64,000 nucleotides of DNA from Trema orientale (GCA_002914845.1 JXTC01000156.1:417809-481808); one strand, 5' to 3'; shown: positions 41,886 through 53,463, counted from the first letter of the stretch. A program made the numbers and translations. Notes: generated by a model not told the origin, from the sequence alone.

Positions 41886-43510
41886 TGTTGAAATTTGGCT
41901 AAATATTAAAAATGTGAAAAAAGTCAAAGTCCCATATCAGTAAAAGATGGAGAGGAGGGGAAGCTTGAGCCCCATATAAGGAGGCTATCTCCTTGGTTAC
42001 TAATCACCCCAATCAAAAGCATTTCAGATATTTCTTTTTTCTAAAATTCTTGTATTTGTCTTTTCTTTGTGTAAGAGTATGTTTAAAGAGTGGTGGTGAA
42101 AAGTGTTTTAAAGGTACGAGTGAGAGTATTAAGTGTATTGGGATTATTGGGTAGAAAATAGGAAAATCTATATGATTATATAAATTTTTCATATAGTAGA
42201 ATTCTTTTTTAAGGGTAGTGATTTTTTCACTTAAATTCTTGTGCCGTGGTGATTGTTTATATTCCTTGTTTTTATTTTTATGTTATCCTGATATTCGTAG
42301 AAGTGAGATCCTAGGAGCAGCGAATTTGGGTTTGTCAGATTTGGTTCTTCAATACACTGGAGCTTCAAGCTAGCTAAGAGTGTAGAGCGAGATGTCAAGA
42401 ATCAAGTTTTCAACTTCGGTTAGTGCTGATGTGGAGAAATTTGATGGGAATATTAATTTTGGCTTGTGGCAAATACAAGCAAGAATTTGTTGATTCAATC
42501 GGGATTATATAAGGCTTTAAAGGGTAGAGACTCTGAGAAATCTAGTATCAGTAATGAAGACTGGGAAGATCTGGATAAGAGAGCTACAAGTGCAATACAT
42601 ATATGTTTGACCAAGAATATTCTTACTAATGTACTTAGAATAATGACTGCCAAGGATCTCTAGGAAAAGCTTAGAGAGTTGTATTAAGCAAAAGGTGTCT
42701 CAAATTGAGTGTACTTGAAGGAACAGTTTCATATATGAAAGTATGAAAATTTCTGATTATCTAAGTATCTTGAATGGTATTGTTTCTGAAGTAGAGGCTA
42801 TTAGAGTTAAGATTGAAGATGAAGATAAGACATTATAATTCACTTTCCTATGAGCATATGAAACCCATTCTGATGTATGGGAAGGAAATTGTGGTTTTTT
42901 TTGACGTCATAAGTAAACTTTTGTCTGAAGAAAGAAAGCTGACCAATGGTGGAAGTAATGTTCTATCTGAGGGTCCAGCGTTGGTAGTAAATACTAGGAA
43001 TAAAAACTCTAGAAAGAAGAATGTAATCTGTTGGGGTATAGACAATCTCGACACTTTAAAAAAATTGTCAAAAAGATAGAATGGGTTCGGCTAAAAGATC
43101 TAAATCTGATTATGCTGCTAATATTATCTCCTACGGTAGAGACGATGATATTATTCTTTGATTAGGATATATATATCCTCATGGCATGACGCTGATATCC
43201 AAAGATGCCATAAAAAAGGATGTGTCACTATTAGTGGCGAGTTCAGGGTTCACAAGTTTGCACATGAGCATTGATTTAGTATTGATGTAGGGAGTGTGGA
43301 TGATGTCGATAGCTGATGAGCTTCCAGAAAAAGTTACACCATTAGTTTTCAGCAAGGAATTTGGCTAAATATTAAAAATGTGAAAGAAGCTAAAGTCCCA
43401 CATCGGTAGAAATTAAAGAGAAAGAGAGGCTTGAGCCCTATATAAAGAGGCTATCTCCTTGGTTATTAATCACCTCAATTAAAAGCATTTCAAATATTTC
43501 TTTTTCTGAT
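41886..43510 (+). mobile_element. Degenerate Copia LTR retrotransposon with gag remnant
   Basis: The left LTR starts TGTTGAAATTTGGCTAAATA (41886) and runs to about 42290. A second copy of its first part (ATTTGGCTAAATATTAAAAA ... GGCTATCTCCTTGGTTA) lies at about 43360-43510, so the internal region is bounded by direct repeats. From ATG 42391 a Copia-type gag is recognisable (ADVEKFDGNINFGLWQIQA, then LYKALKGRDSE, EDWEDLDKRATSAIHICL). It is followed by a broken zinc-knuckle region near 43028. Stops and frameshifts occur and no protease, integrase or reverse transcriptase is left. It is non-autonomous and internally deleted. Confidence 0.75.
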
Positions 43511-43891
43511 TAAATTTTTTTGTTTTTCACTTTTATGTTTTCTTTTTAAGAAAGTATTTTCGTATTTTCTTTGTTTTTTTTTCAAGTATTTTTTTTTGTT
43601 TATTATTATTACCATCATTTTTTTTCTGGAGGGAAGAACTTCTCCACTTTTTAAATTCTTCAATATAATTTTTCTATATTAAAAGAACAATATAATTTTT
43701 CTATATTAAAAGAATAATATTGGTCTCATAAGTATATCAAACTTTAAAAAAGATAAAAATAAAAAATAAAAAAGATAAAAATAAAAAATAAAAGATAAAA
43801 ATGGTGGTATATGCGTAAGCGCTAATGGCGTATCAAAATATTTAAGAAAACGACATTCCAATTCCATCGTAAAATGGCTTGTTAAACTAAA
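43511..43891. other. T-rich tract after the Copia relic
   Basis: T-rich sequence with short internal repeats: AACAATATAATTTTTCTATA occurs twice and AAAAATAAAAAAGATAAAAA repeats near 43750-43800. One AAAACGACATTCC motif lies at 43850. No gene is seen. Confidence 0.5.
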
Positions 43892-43899
43892 ATCACGAG

Positions 43900-44475
43900 T
43901 AGGAATGGCAATAGGGCGGATCGGGGACGATTTTTTAATTACCATCCCCATCCCTGAAAGCCAATCACAATACCATACCCGCCCCATTAACCATTCTTTT
44001 GGATGCGGGGACGGTGCGGGTATTAACCAATGGATAACGGAGAAAACCGCGGTTACCCATTACCCATTGATAATATTAAAATATTAAAAAATTAAGATGA
44101 AAATACTAAATCCTTTTCATAATCAACAAAATATTAAACACAACAATATACTAATAATTTTTAAACTCTAAAATTTAAATATATAAGTACATATAACTCT
44201 CCAAAATCATTATTTTACCAAAGATATAATAATATTGATAGTGTAAAATTAAATAGATATTTATATGTATAATAATTTTTCTATGTAAATATATATATCG
44301 GGGCGGGCGGGTACGGTGCGGATTATACAAATACCGTCCCCGCACCATACCCGCATATTAACGGTACGGTTATTCCCCGCCCCGGTCATTTTACCCGCTT
44401 AAGCGGTTTTTTCCCTCCCCATTCGGATCGGATAACCACGGATACCCGTAACCATGGGTTATATTGCTATCCCTA
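43900..44475. mobile_element. Non-autonomous hAT element with 8-bp target duplication
   Basis: The element starts TAGGAATGGCAATAGGGCGG and its other end, in reverse complement, starts TAGGGATAGCAATATAACCC. This is the TAGGRATRGCAATA terminus typical of plant hAT MITEs. The flanking octamers are ATCACGAG (43892-43899) and ATGACGAG (44476-44483), an 8-bp target duplication with one mismatch. The subterminal regions are GC-rich (GGGGCGGGCGGGTACGG) and the centre AT-rich. It has no transposase. It ends 282 bp before the CCR-C ATG, so it sits in that gene's upstream region. Confidence 0.83.
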
Positions 44476-44483
44476 ATGACGAG

Positions 44484-44757
44484 ACTGTGGGATTAAGACA
44501 AACGGCTTACAAGTAAGAAACGACAAGTCGTGTGGAAACTAATCAGCTACATTGCCAAAGAAAAACGACATGTAGTGAAAGTACGTGTCACTCAGAAAGA
44601 TAGACGCAATAAATACAATAATCAGTCCGGTGGTCCACGGTTGACAAGGGTAAACACTCTCTGAGTCGCATCATCCGAGTTGAGACACGAGTCCAAAACT
44701 CTTATCATCGTTTTTTGTCACCCTGTAACAGAGTTACTGAGTTGCGAATCGAAGAAG
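44484..44757 (+). promoter_or_regulatory. CCR-C upstream region with AAACGACA motifs
   Basis: GAAACGACAAGTCGTG and AAAACGACATGTAGTG lie at about 44518 and 44567, in the same orientation as before CCR-B. No clear TATA box is recognised. The region follows the hAT insertion directly. A regulatory role is inferred from recurrence in front of CCR genes. Confidence 0.35.
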
Positions 44758-47700
44758 ATGAGCGGAGCAGGGAAGGTGGTGTGTGTCACAGGAGCTTCCG
44801 GCTACATAGCTTCATGGCTGGTCAAGCTTTTGTTACAACGTGGATACACTGTCAAAGCCTCTGTTCGTGACCTCAGTTAGTATTCTTTACTCTTAATTTC
44901 TGAATTACCTGTTCGAAAAAATTCTTCTTTTGAAGAATCTTCACATTCACATTCTGGGTTTTGGTTCTTGTTATTGAAGAATAAGATCATATAGTTCTTA
45001 GACTCTCAATCCTATAAAGAAGCTCTCAAATACATGGATTGACAATTTATTTCGTGGGTTTCTTCAGAACACGTAATATATACCCGATTTTACTTTTTAA
45101 AGGATAAAATTTCAAGGATTTAGACACGAAAAATGGGATAATACTTGTTTTGGCTTATTGGTTTCTCGAGAAACGGTACAATGAGTGTTGGTGTTAGATA
45201 AAACCTGAAAATTTTGATTGGTTGATAGAGTTTCAAGGACTTAGACACAAGAAAGGCCGTATGCAAATTTATCCCATGTGAGTTGTCGTTTGAACATCCT
45301 GGTTGTGTTTATGTAATGGCACAGGTGATCCTAAGAAAACAGAACATTTGCTTTCACTTGATGGGGCTAAGGAAAGACTTCATTTGTTCAAAGCAAATTT
45401 GTTGGAAGAAGGGTCTTTTGATTTGGCAGTTGATGGATGCGACGGTGTTTTCCATACCGCATCCCCTGTAATGTTTATAGCCAATGACCCTCAGGTTAGT
45501 CCCTCATCCGTCCAATCTTGGATAATATGTTCCATTCAATTTATCCAACATGTGCTGGGAATATGGAAAGATTAAGACCAAGTAAATTGGCAGGTTCTAC
45601 TCTAGGCGGTGATGTAATTTTCATATGTCTTTTAATGGACAATCATTTTATTTAAATGAAAACTTCGATGATTTTGCTTACCTAATATTTCAGGCTGAAC
45701 TGATTGAACCAGCAGTTAAGGGAACGCTTAATGTTCTCAGGTCATGCGTAAAATTTCCTTCTCTTAAGAGGGTGGTCTTAACATCTTCCATGGCTGCAGT
45801 TCTGTTCAATGAGAGACCACGGACGCCAGATGTTGTTGTTGATGAGACATGGTTCTCGGATTTAGTTTTCTGTGAGAAGACAAAGGTGTGTAGATTTGTT
45901 TTATACTTTGTACTTGTCAACTCTTTTCAAGTTACCCTTTGATTTGATTGATTTTACAGAATATAAATTTTCAAGAACCCTAGTTATGAGAAATTTATTA
46001 GCTATATGTTCATGGTGTTTTTACGAGAATTAATGGACACTATTATCTTCTTATTTGGATCATCTGATCTAATGTAAACAGTAAAAGAAAGCCTATAAAC
46101 TCCGCATTTTCCCTTTTTCTGTTCTTTCAGTCTGTTACCAGACATAAGTTTCTTTAGCTCTAGAGATTGGTATTCGTATACTGTTCTCTGTTACAGTACT
46201 ATGAGTACTTATAGAATAATCAAGATAATCAAGTTTACAATTTTTTACAGCCAAAGAGAACTTGTCTTAACACATCTGATTGAACATTTGACTATAATGC
46301 GTGATAAAAGCCTTAAACTCCTTTCATTCTTTTGAATAAGCAAATTGGATGCTTTTAATTTATACCTATGAAACTTCAGTCAGCAAAGAAACAATCAAAC
46401 TGATGCTTTTGGTCCTTATCGACATAAGTAGAAGTTTAGTTACTTGTGGTGTATGAGTACATGTTTATTCAGCAAAATTTTTGGGCTGCTTTTTTATAAG
46501 CTGTCATTAAGGAACCTAAAGTAACCGTTCCTTAATTTATGATACAGAATCTGGTTGGACGTTTCAACCATTCTAGTTTTGATACTATCAATTTGTCTTT
46601 CATTGACATAATTATCGTGACTTATTTTATACTTCAACTATCATATTTTAAACCAATTTTAAACTTTTATTCATAGGCTCACAGTTACACTATCCTTCCT
46701 AGAGGAGGATAACCTGAATGACTTTTCTTGCTACAGAATTGGTATATGCTTTCAAAAACCTTAGCTGAAGAGGCTGCATGGAAATTTGCCAAAGAAAATG
46801 CGATTGACTTGGTTGTGGTAAACCCAGGGTTTGTCATTGGTCCTTTGTTGCAGCCAACTCTTAATTTCACCGTCGAAATGATTCTGAATCACATAAATGG
46901 TACATTTCATCGGCTAATCCCTTGTAATACATGTAAAGAATCAACTTAGTTTGCTTCAAGTAACTGTATTAAGTTAGTTTCTGAAGTATAATTCCAAGTT
47001 TCCAAAGGTCTATAGATAGAGTGAGTTGAAAGTTTGCTTCAAGTAACTGTATTAAGTTAGTTTTCTGAAAATTCCAAGTTTCCAAAGGTCTACAGATAGA
47101 GTGAGTTGAATTTCATTCCCTTCCTACTGACTACTTAATGCCTTTACTTCCATGAGGAGTTCTCTGTCCATTTTCAACTCAGAAAATGCTTTACAGAGAC
47201 TGAGACTTTTCTGGAGTCCCTTTTCTTTTTTTTTTTTGTGGGGTTTTTTGGGTGAAGAGGGGAGAGGGGTGGGGAGTGTTATGCAGACAAATGACCTGTA
47301 AGGCTGAAATTAGTGAGTAAAATGCTTAGGAATGTATACTTTATAAGAAATTAATATCATGTTGCTCTCTGAGAAATATCGAATACACTATTTATGCAGT
47401 CAAAGCTTTCCTTGTTTCTCTGCACTTTGAAATTGTTTTGTGGTATAGTGTGATTGGATTACTTAAGAAACTTATTATGCTTTTTCTACTTTTTTGGTTT
47501 TTACATGTGATACTCAGTGATCAAGTAGATGTTATTTGCGCTTTCTTTTTGTTGCAGAAGCAAGATTTCCCGACATAGTTTATAGATTCGTTGATGTTAG
47601 AGATATTGCATTGGCACATATTCAAGCATTTGAAGTCGCTTCAGCTAGTGGGAGATATTGTCTAGTTGGACATGTTGTCCATCTTTATGAGGCTTTGAAC

Positions 47701-48021
47701 ATTTTACGACGACTCTATCCAAATTTGAGCATTCCTGAAGAGTAAGTTATAATTCTAATACACCAAAAGCCAGATACGGTTCCATTTATGAATGAAATTT
47801 AAGCTCAAATTCGCATGATTTGATCTCAGGTCCTTGCTTTATCTCTTCTTTAGTTTGTTTTTCTCATTGTTTGCAGATGTGAAGATGACAAACCTCTCCA
47901 GCAAGGCTACCAAATATCAAAGGAGAAAGCTAAAAGTCTAGGTGTTAACTTCACGCCTCTGGAAGTGACTCTGAGGGACACTGTTGAAAGCTTGAAGGAA
48001 AAGGGTTTCCTCAAAATTTAA
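44758..48021 (+). CDS. CCR-C: CCR-like NADPH-dependent reductase, six exons, intact
   Basis: Exons 44758-44875, 45325-45494, 45694-45885, 46737-46899, 47558-47741 and 47877-48021 (972 nt, 323 residues), all with GT-AG borders. Nucleotide motif [11 protein letters not shown]; Ser in VVLTSSMAA; catalytic Tyr163 and Lys167 in [15 protein letters not shown], where CCR-A and CCR-B start this exon with Leu; C-terminus LKEKGFLKI. The Asn-Trp-Tyr start resembles the lignin-CCR motif only in its first three residues, and CYGK is absent. A cytosolic aldehyde or phenolic reductase is expected. Intron 3 is the longest. Its introns and 3' flank are the closest match to psi-CCR-D, so this gene is probably the parent copy of the CCR pieces between the CNLs. 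Confidence 0.92.
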
Positions 48022-48875
48022 TGATGGAAGAAGCTGCTGCATTGAAGTCAATAATATAGTTAAGATAACACTATTTGTTGTTTGTGTATGCGTAGTTAAG
48101 CAATATGGTAATTCAGATTGTTTAAAGCACTTTTGTAAGTATCACATTTTAAGTACTCAAACGAGTGAGTTATCTAAATCCTTATATTGTGTTCAGGTGT
48201 ATTTCTGTAATTGCATGGCCTAGCAACTTCTTGTGACATTTTACCAGAAAGGACAAATGTAATTCAGTACAAATATCTGAAAAATATAGGGGAATTCTAC
48301 TATACTACCACCAATTTTTGGCCGCTGCATTGAGGTGAAATTTTTTATCAATTTTTGTTTTAAATACTTTAACTTCAGGGCAGATGTATGTCATTGGTAT
48401 CTAAACCTTGATACTTGTTTGGCTGAATTATGTCATCCTTGATATGTGCTCATTCCCTCGCACCACTAGTTGTAGCTGTAAATTTTGACAATATAACTGC
48501 ATTAAAATCTTGTAAAAAATATAACATAACAATTCTTAACAAAATGCTAGAAAGTTTTACGTTTTCGCATCTTTAAAATCAAAACCACCGTGGAATTTTC
48601 AAATGAGTGGGGTGATACATGGTTCACATGTTAAGATGTTGTATCCTGACACACTTTGAATCAGTGATTCTACAATTTGTAGGTTGGTCTCGATCAGAAT
48701 TAAAGTGACAACGACAATAATCTGAGCATGACACTTGGACTTTCGACGAATATAATGGACGCAATCGTAACTAAAATGCTGCCCGGTATTGTTTGTGAAA
48801 TAGCTCCCAGGAGGAAGGCATTGATAGAAGCTCAACATCAGTGGATGCTCATTTGCGTGCTTCGGGATAAACAGG
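48022..48875. repeat. CCR 3' flank shared with psi-CCR-D and psi-CCR-E
   Basis: TAAGCAATATGGTAATTCAG, TGCATGGCCTAGCAACTT, then CAGAAAGGACAAATG and the AATATAGGGGAATTCTACTA stretch recur at 55910-56120 and, in part, at 61560-61690. The paralogy extends to a TGATTCTACAATTTGTAGGT segment (48665; 56472). It marks the duplicated CCR+CNL segment. No gene is supported. Confidence 0.6.
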
Positions 48876-49035
48876 GAAAAATAGAGGAATATTGAGGAGA
48901 ATAGGGGGAAACAGAGTCGTATTGAGCAAAGCAGAGGAAAATATAAGTACAGAGCAACACGGTCATACAGGGGAACATTGACTAAAGCAGAGGAAAACAG
49001 AGGAATGTTGAGAACAATATTGAACAAAAGAGAAA
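48876..49035. repeat. Degenerate short tandem repeat
   Basis: Variants of AGAGGAATATTGAG and GCAAAGCAGAGGAAAAT alternate several times. An open frame of 188 codons on the minus strand (49165-48599) spans it. The low-complexity Leu/Phe/Ser/Pro composition suggests this frame is incidental or part of an old LTR. It is not called as a gene. Confidence 0.5.
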
Positions 49036-49980
49036 TATAAAGTGTGGGACTAGGACTGCTCTTTCCTAGAGGAATATAAGTTGGTGTTGCTAAGAGCTCC
49101 TTGATCAGAATGAAATTGTTGGTTGGACCCAAAATGTCACATGACATCATTACATCACCTTCCATAAACTAACAAGGAAATAACCAAAAATGTCAAATTC
49201 ATGCGTTCATTTACATGACTTATTTCCTCTTAGCCCTCACTTTGAAATTAGGAAAATTATTTATTTCGGAAGGGGTGAAAATCGGAATTGAGTAAATACA
49301 TTGTCTTACCCTTATAAATACGTCTAAGCATAATTTAGTGATTTATTTGCTTTGCTCCTTATTATGTCCTGTCATTAGTCAACTAAAGACTAGAACGCGT
49401 CCCTCATTACCTGACTTTTTTGCTGAGATTCAGTACTCACAAGACTGGTAACTAAGCGCAGAGTAACTGCAACATAGGGTGGAAATTGTTAGGGGTAATT
49501 GAAAAGGACCGGAGAAGTTTGGCTGATTTAGATATCTATATAAAGATTTTCTAAGCTTGTAAACAGATCACCAAATTTAAAATTACAGTCTGTTACGTTT
49601 AGATTGCTGTTTTTCCTGTAAATTATTTTTCTTTATTACCCCTATATAGTTCATTTTATATTAGATATTAATAGTAGTTTCCTTTTGCCTCGGTACTACA
49701 TGTCTTTTTTTTTTTTCAGTAATATTATTTTCAATTGATCTAAACTAGTGTAGCAGGTTTCACGGATCAGCATGATTATTTAACAAATAATAACTTAACT
49801 GAAAAGCAACTCAACATTATATATGCACTATTTTCTCATTGTTATGGAAAAAAAAAAAAAAAAAACAAATAAAGTCCATATAGACATTGGAAGTGAACCG
49901 ATTTCGTGTTCTATGTCTCGTAGGTGGCACCCGACCTGACTGAAACGTCCAATTACTTGTTTGGCTCAAAAATATTCTGT
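49036..49980. other. Intergenic before CNL1, no gene
   Basis: AT-rich DNA with poly-A and poly-T runs. From about 49975 (TTGGCTCAAAAATATTCTG, TTACCAGCTAATATGGCTAA) it becomes the CNL upstream block, shared with CNL2 at 57210. Confidence 0.5.
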
Positions 49981-50340
49981 TACCAGCTAATATGGCTAAA
50001 CTGAATAAACTGAGTCAACTCAATGAATGTTTAGTCTGTGATTTACTCTGAGAAGAAAAGAAACTGAGTCTGCTGAACGAATTGTTGAGCTTTCTAATTT
50101 AAAAATATATGGCATAAAATAAACAATTGCCACTCCCGCAAATGATGGATCCATGTCTAGTAGAATCTAAGTCTTTGTCAAACCGAAAAAAAAAAAAAAA
50201 ATGTGTTGAGTCTCTCCATCGTAAAGTCTATGCTCTAGGCAGAGTTTCTCCTCCGCTGTTTGCAACATTTCTCTCTATTTTCTGTTTGAAATATTTGTGT
50301 TTGTCCATCTTTACGTTAGTTCATTTCAAGTTTGACAATC
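49965..50340 (+). promoter_or_regulatory. CNL1 upstream region, duplicated before CNL2
   Basis: TTTGGCTCAAAAATA, TTACCAGCTAATATGGCT, CACTCCCGCAAATGATGGAT and CCATGTCTAGTAGAATC match 57205-57410 in order. This upstream DNA was copied with the gene. A promoter lies in it by position; no TATA box is clear. Confidence 0.45.
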
Positions 50341-53300
50341 ATGGCGGCCGATTTGGTTGCTGGAGCGTTTCTCTCTGCTTTCCTTCAAGTGTTGTTTGAC
50401 AGGTTGGCTTCTCGGGAGGTCCTGGACTTGTTCAGAGGAAAAGAACCTATTGTTAATCTCCTCAGTGAGTTGAATACTACGTTGAACTCAGCTGGTCTAC
50501 TGCTCAATGATGCTGAGGAGAAGCTAATCAAAGACCAAAGGGTGAAGAAGTGGCTTGACGATCTCAAGGAAACGGTTTATGATGCTGATGACTTGGTTTA
50601 TAAGATCAACACCGAGGCCCTGCAAAACGAGATGGAAGGCGAATCGCGAAGCAGCTTCAGTAGTAAGGTACTGATGAAACTCATCCCAACTTCATTTACT
50701 GCATTTGACAAGGCAATAAAACCTGAGATAGATGATATTCTTGGAAAGTTGAAAGTTCTTCTAGAGCCAAAGAATATCCCTGGTTTGCAGTTTATTGAAA
50801 ACAAGAAACTGCCTCAGAGATTACCTGCTCCTCGGGTAAAAGAATCTGATGTTTATGGAAGGGATGCTGATAAAGAAGCTATCATTAAGTTGCTATTTTC
50901 CGATGATGCTAGTGGTGACAAATTATTTGTGATTCCCATAGTGGGTATGGGTGGTATTGGGAAGACTACACTTGCTCAACTTGTGTACAACGATGAGAGA
51001 GTCAATAACAGGTTTGATACCAAAGCATGGGTTACTGTAGGAGATGATAAAGTTGACTGCATGAAAGTTATGAAAATAATTCTCGAGCAGGTGACCAATT
51101 CTAAAGACTGTAAGTTTGAGGAGCAATATGTGCTTCAAGATAAACTAGAGAAGGCTTTGATTGGGAAGAAGTTTCTTTTTGTTATTGATGATGTCTGGGA
51201 CGAAGATCCTCAAAAGTGGGATGTCTTAAAGAATTCTGTGGCATCAGGATTGCGTGGAAGCAAGATCATTGTGACAACACGTAATCAAGATGTTGCACTG
51301 ATTATGAAACCTGGGTCAATCCATTACCTAGATGGAGTATCCAATGAAGATGGCTGGCTGTTATTTGCCAAACATGCCCTTCTTGATGTAGACTCAAAGG
51401 AGTGCTCAGATCTCCAAGAAATTGGTGAAAACATTCTACAGAAGTGTAAGGGTCTTCCTTTAGCAATAAAGTCACTTGGTGGTCTCTTGCCTCATGAACG
51501 AAATAAAGAGAAATGGATTGACATACTAAACAGTGAGATATGGGAGTTGTATGAAAGGAGATGCACTGGTATTCTTCCAGCTTTGTGGTTGAGTTATTAT
51601 TATCTTCCTTCACATTTGAAGCCATGTTTCGCTTATTGTGCCTTGTTTCCCAAAGACCATAAATTCAAAAAAGAAAAGATAATCTTATTGTGGATGGCGG
51701 AAGGGTATTTACATTCTACGACCAAAAAGAGAATGGAAGAAGTTGGAGAAGAATACTTTCAAGATCTAATCTCGAGGTCATTTTTTCAACCATCAAGTAA
51801 GGAACAATCGGATCTTCTCACAATGCATGATCTTATGCATGATTTAGCTATCTTTGTCTCTGGTGAGTTTTGTTTGAAGATGGATGATTCTAACTTCTCT
51901 AATTGTGCACGAAAGATTCGTCATTTGTCATATAACGGAGGAATTGATGATGACCCAAACACGTACGAGTGGTTTTCTAAAGCTAAGGGTTTGCGCACCT
52001 TTTTAACTTTGTCGGAGTCAAAACCGGGTAAAGAATGGTCCTTGTGGATGGAGCACTTGCTTGAATCATTGCTACGCACAGGGGGTTGCTTAAGAGTGCT
52101 CTCTATATTTGGATGCAATATAACCAAGTTGCCGAATTCAATTGGCGATTTGAAGTACTTAAGGTACGTGGACTTATCTCACACTAAAATTGAACAGATG
52201 CCTGATACAATTTGTAATTTGTTTAATTTGCAAACACTGCTATTGGAGGGTTGTGATAGACTCACTCGACTGCCGACGAATATAGGAAAATTAATCAACC
52301 TGCGACACCTCCACACTCCTCCTAACTTAGAAGAGATGCCACTGCAAATCGGTAAAATGAAAAATCTACAGACGTTAAATGAATTTGTTGTGGGGAAAAA
52401 TAACCAGTCTCATATTAAGTTGCTAAAAGAGCTTCAGTATCTACGTGGGACTCTATACATTAAGGGTCTAGAAAATGTTGTTGATGTTGAGGATGTTATG
52501 GAGGCTGAATTAAAGAATAAGAAGTTTCTTAGTGAGCTAGAAGTGCATTGGGACTGGGATGATAGTCATGCGCCTGACAACTCTCAAAAGGAAAGAGAAG
52601 TACTTGGCGCCCTCGAACCTCCTGCAAAATTAAAGAGACTCTTTATCCGTAATTACGAAGGTACTAGTTTCCCAAATTGGGTTGGAGATCATTTGTACTC
52701 TAATTTAGTAGAGGTGTGGCTACTTGGTTCAAACAATTGTTGCCTGTTGCCGCCTCTGGGGCAGCTATCCTCACTCAAAAAACTTGTGATTTTGGGTTTC
52801 AGTAACGTGGCGAGAATAAGTTCAGAGTTTTATTATTCCAGTACTGTTGATTCTCCCGCTGAGGCTAAGCCATTTAGATCTTTAGAGAACTTGTGTTTCG
52901 AAAACATGGAAAATCTCCAACGGTGGTCGTTTATCGAAGGTGAGGTAGAAGGCGGAGTTTTTCCTCGTCTTAAGGAGCTTGAGTTTAGAGACTGTCCGAG
53001 ATTCGAAGTGTCGTTACCGGATTATCTTCCATCCTTGAGGAAGCTTGAAATATTCAAATGTGATCAACTAGTCCCTTTACTCCCAAGGGCTCAACAACAA
53101 CAAATGGATGCTGCATTTCCATCCCTTGAGATTTTGGAGATTACGTATTGTCGTGGGCAGCATTCACTGCTAGAAGGGGGACTGCCTTCGAGTTTTAAGC
53201 AAATTAGAATATCGTATTGCGACAACCTCAAGGCCTTAGATGAAGAGACCTTTCAACGCCTCACCTCCCTTGAGAAGTTGGAAATTTGGCAATGCGATCA

Positions 53301-53463
53301 ACTCCGGTGTTTGCCAAGAGGACTGCCCACTTCTCTATCTTATCTAACCATCAAAGGTTGTCGTTTGCTAATACCAAGGCTCAAAAGGGAAACAGGGGAG
53401 GATTGGCCCATAATTGCTCACATCCCAACAACGACGACTAATGACGAGTGCCATCTAATGTAA
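50341..53463 (+). CDS. CNL1: coiled-coil NB-ARC-LRR immune receptor (RPP13-like-1/R13L1 type)
   Basis: An intronless 1040-residue intracellular immune receptor. ATG 50341 is chosen because MAADLVAGAFLSAFLQVLFD is the usual N-terminus of this class and matches CNL2; an upstream in-frame TTG at 50332 is ignored. Domains: Rx-type coiled coil about 1-160, with VYDADDLVYK in the EDVID position; NB-ARC about 170-500, with P-loop GMGGIGKTT (202-210), RNBS-A FDTKAWVTVGD, kinase-2 FVIDDVWDED (Asp283, Asp284), RNBS-B GSKIIVTTR, GLPL (371-374), CFAYCALFPKD and MHD (495-497); then about 15-18 irregular LRRs to the C-terminus. All switch motifs are intact, so it can probably bind and exchange nucleotide. 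Such proteins detect pathogen effectors and trigger cell death. The effector is unknown. The kinase-2 and MHD motifs are canonical; no integrated decoy domain is seen. Confidence 0.96.
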   Translation: MAADLVAGAFLSAFLQVLFDRLASREVLDLFRGKEPIVNLLSELNTTLNSAGLLLNDAEEKLIKDQRVKKWLDDLKETVYDADDLVYKINTEALQNEMEGESRSSFSSKVLMKLIPTSFTAFDKAIKPEIDDILGKLKVLLEPKNIPGLQFIENKKLPQRLPAPRVKESDVYGRDADKEAIIKLLFSDDASGDKLFVIPIVGMGGIGKTTLAQLVYNDERVNNRFDTKAWVTVGDDKVDCMKVMKIILEQVTNSKDCKFEEQYVLQDKLEKALIGKKFLFVIDDVWDEDPQKWDVLKNSVASGLRGSKIIVTTRNQDVALIMKPGSIHYLDGVSNEDGWLLFAKHALLDVDSKECSDLQEIGENILQKCKGLPLAIKSLGGLLPHERNKEKWIDILNSEIWELYERRCTGILPALWLSYYYLPSHLKPCFAYCALFPKDHKFKKEKIILLWMAEGYLHSTTKKRMEEVGEEYFQDLISRSFFQPSSKEQSDLLTMHDLMHDLAIFVSGEFCLKMDDSNFSNCARKIRHLSYNGGIDDDPNTYEWFSKAKGLRTFLTLSESKPGKEWSLWMEHLLESLLRTGGCLRVLSIFGCNITKLPNSIGDLKYLRYVDLSHTKIEQMPDTICNLFNLQTLLLEGCDRLTRLPTNIGKLINLRHLHTPPNLEEMPLQIGKMKNLQTLNEFVVGKNNQSHIKLLKELQYLRGTLYIKGLENVVDVEDVMEAELKNKKFLSELEVHWDWDDSHAPDNSQKEREVLGALEPPAKLKRLFIRNYEGTSFPNWVGDHLYSNLVEVWLLGSNNCCLLPPLGQLSSLKKLVILGFSNVARISSEFYYSSTVDSPAEAKPFRSLENLCFENMENLQRWSFIEGEVEGGVFPRLKELEFRDCPRFEVSLPDYLPSLRKLEIFKCDQLVPLLPRAQQQQMDAAFPSLEILEITYCRGQHSLLEGGLPSSFKQIRISYCDNLKALDEETFQRLTSLEKLEIWQCDQLRCLPRGLPTSLSYLTIKGCRLLIPRLKRETGEDWPIIAHIPTTTTNDECHLM

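Noticed and set aside
48599..49165. A 188-codon open frame on the minus strand.
   Set aside because: It overlaps a degenerate tandem repeat, is low in complexity and shows no recognised domain. It is more likely incidental or part of an old LTR.
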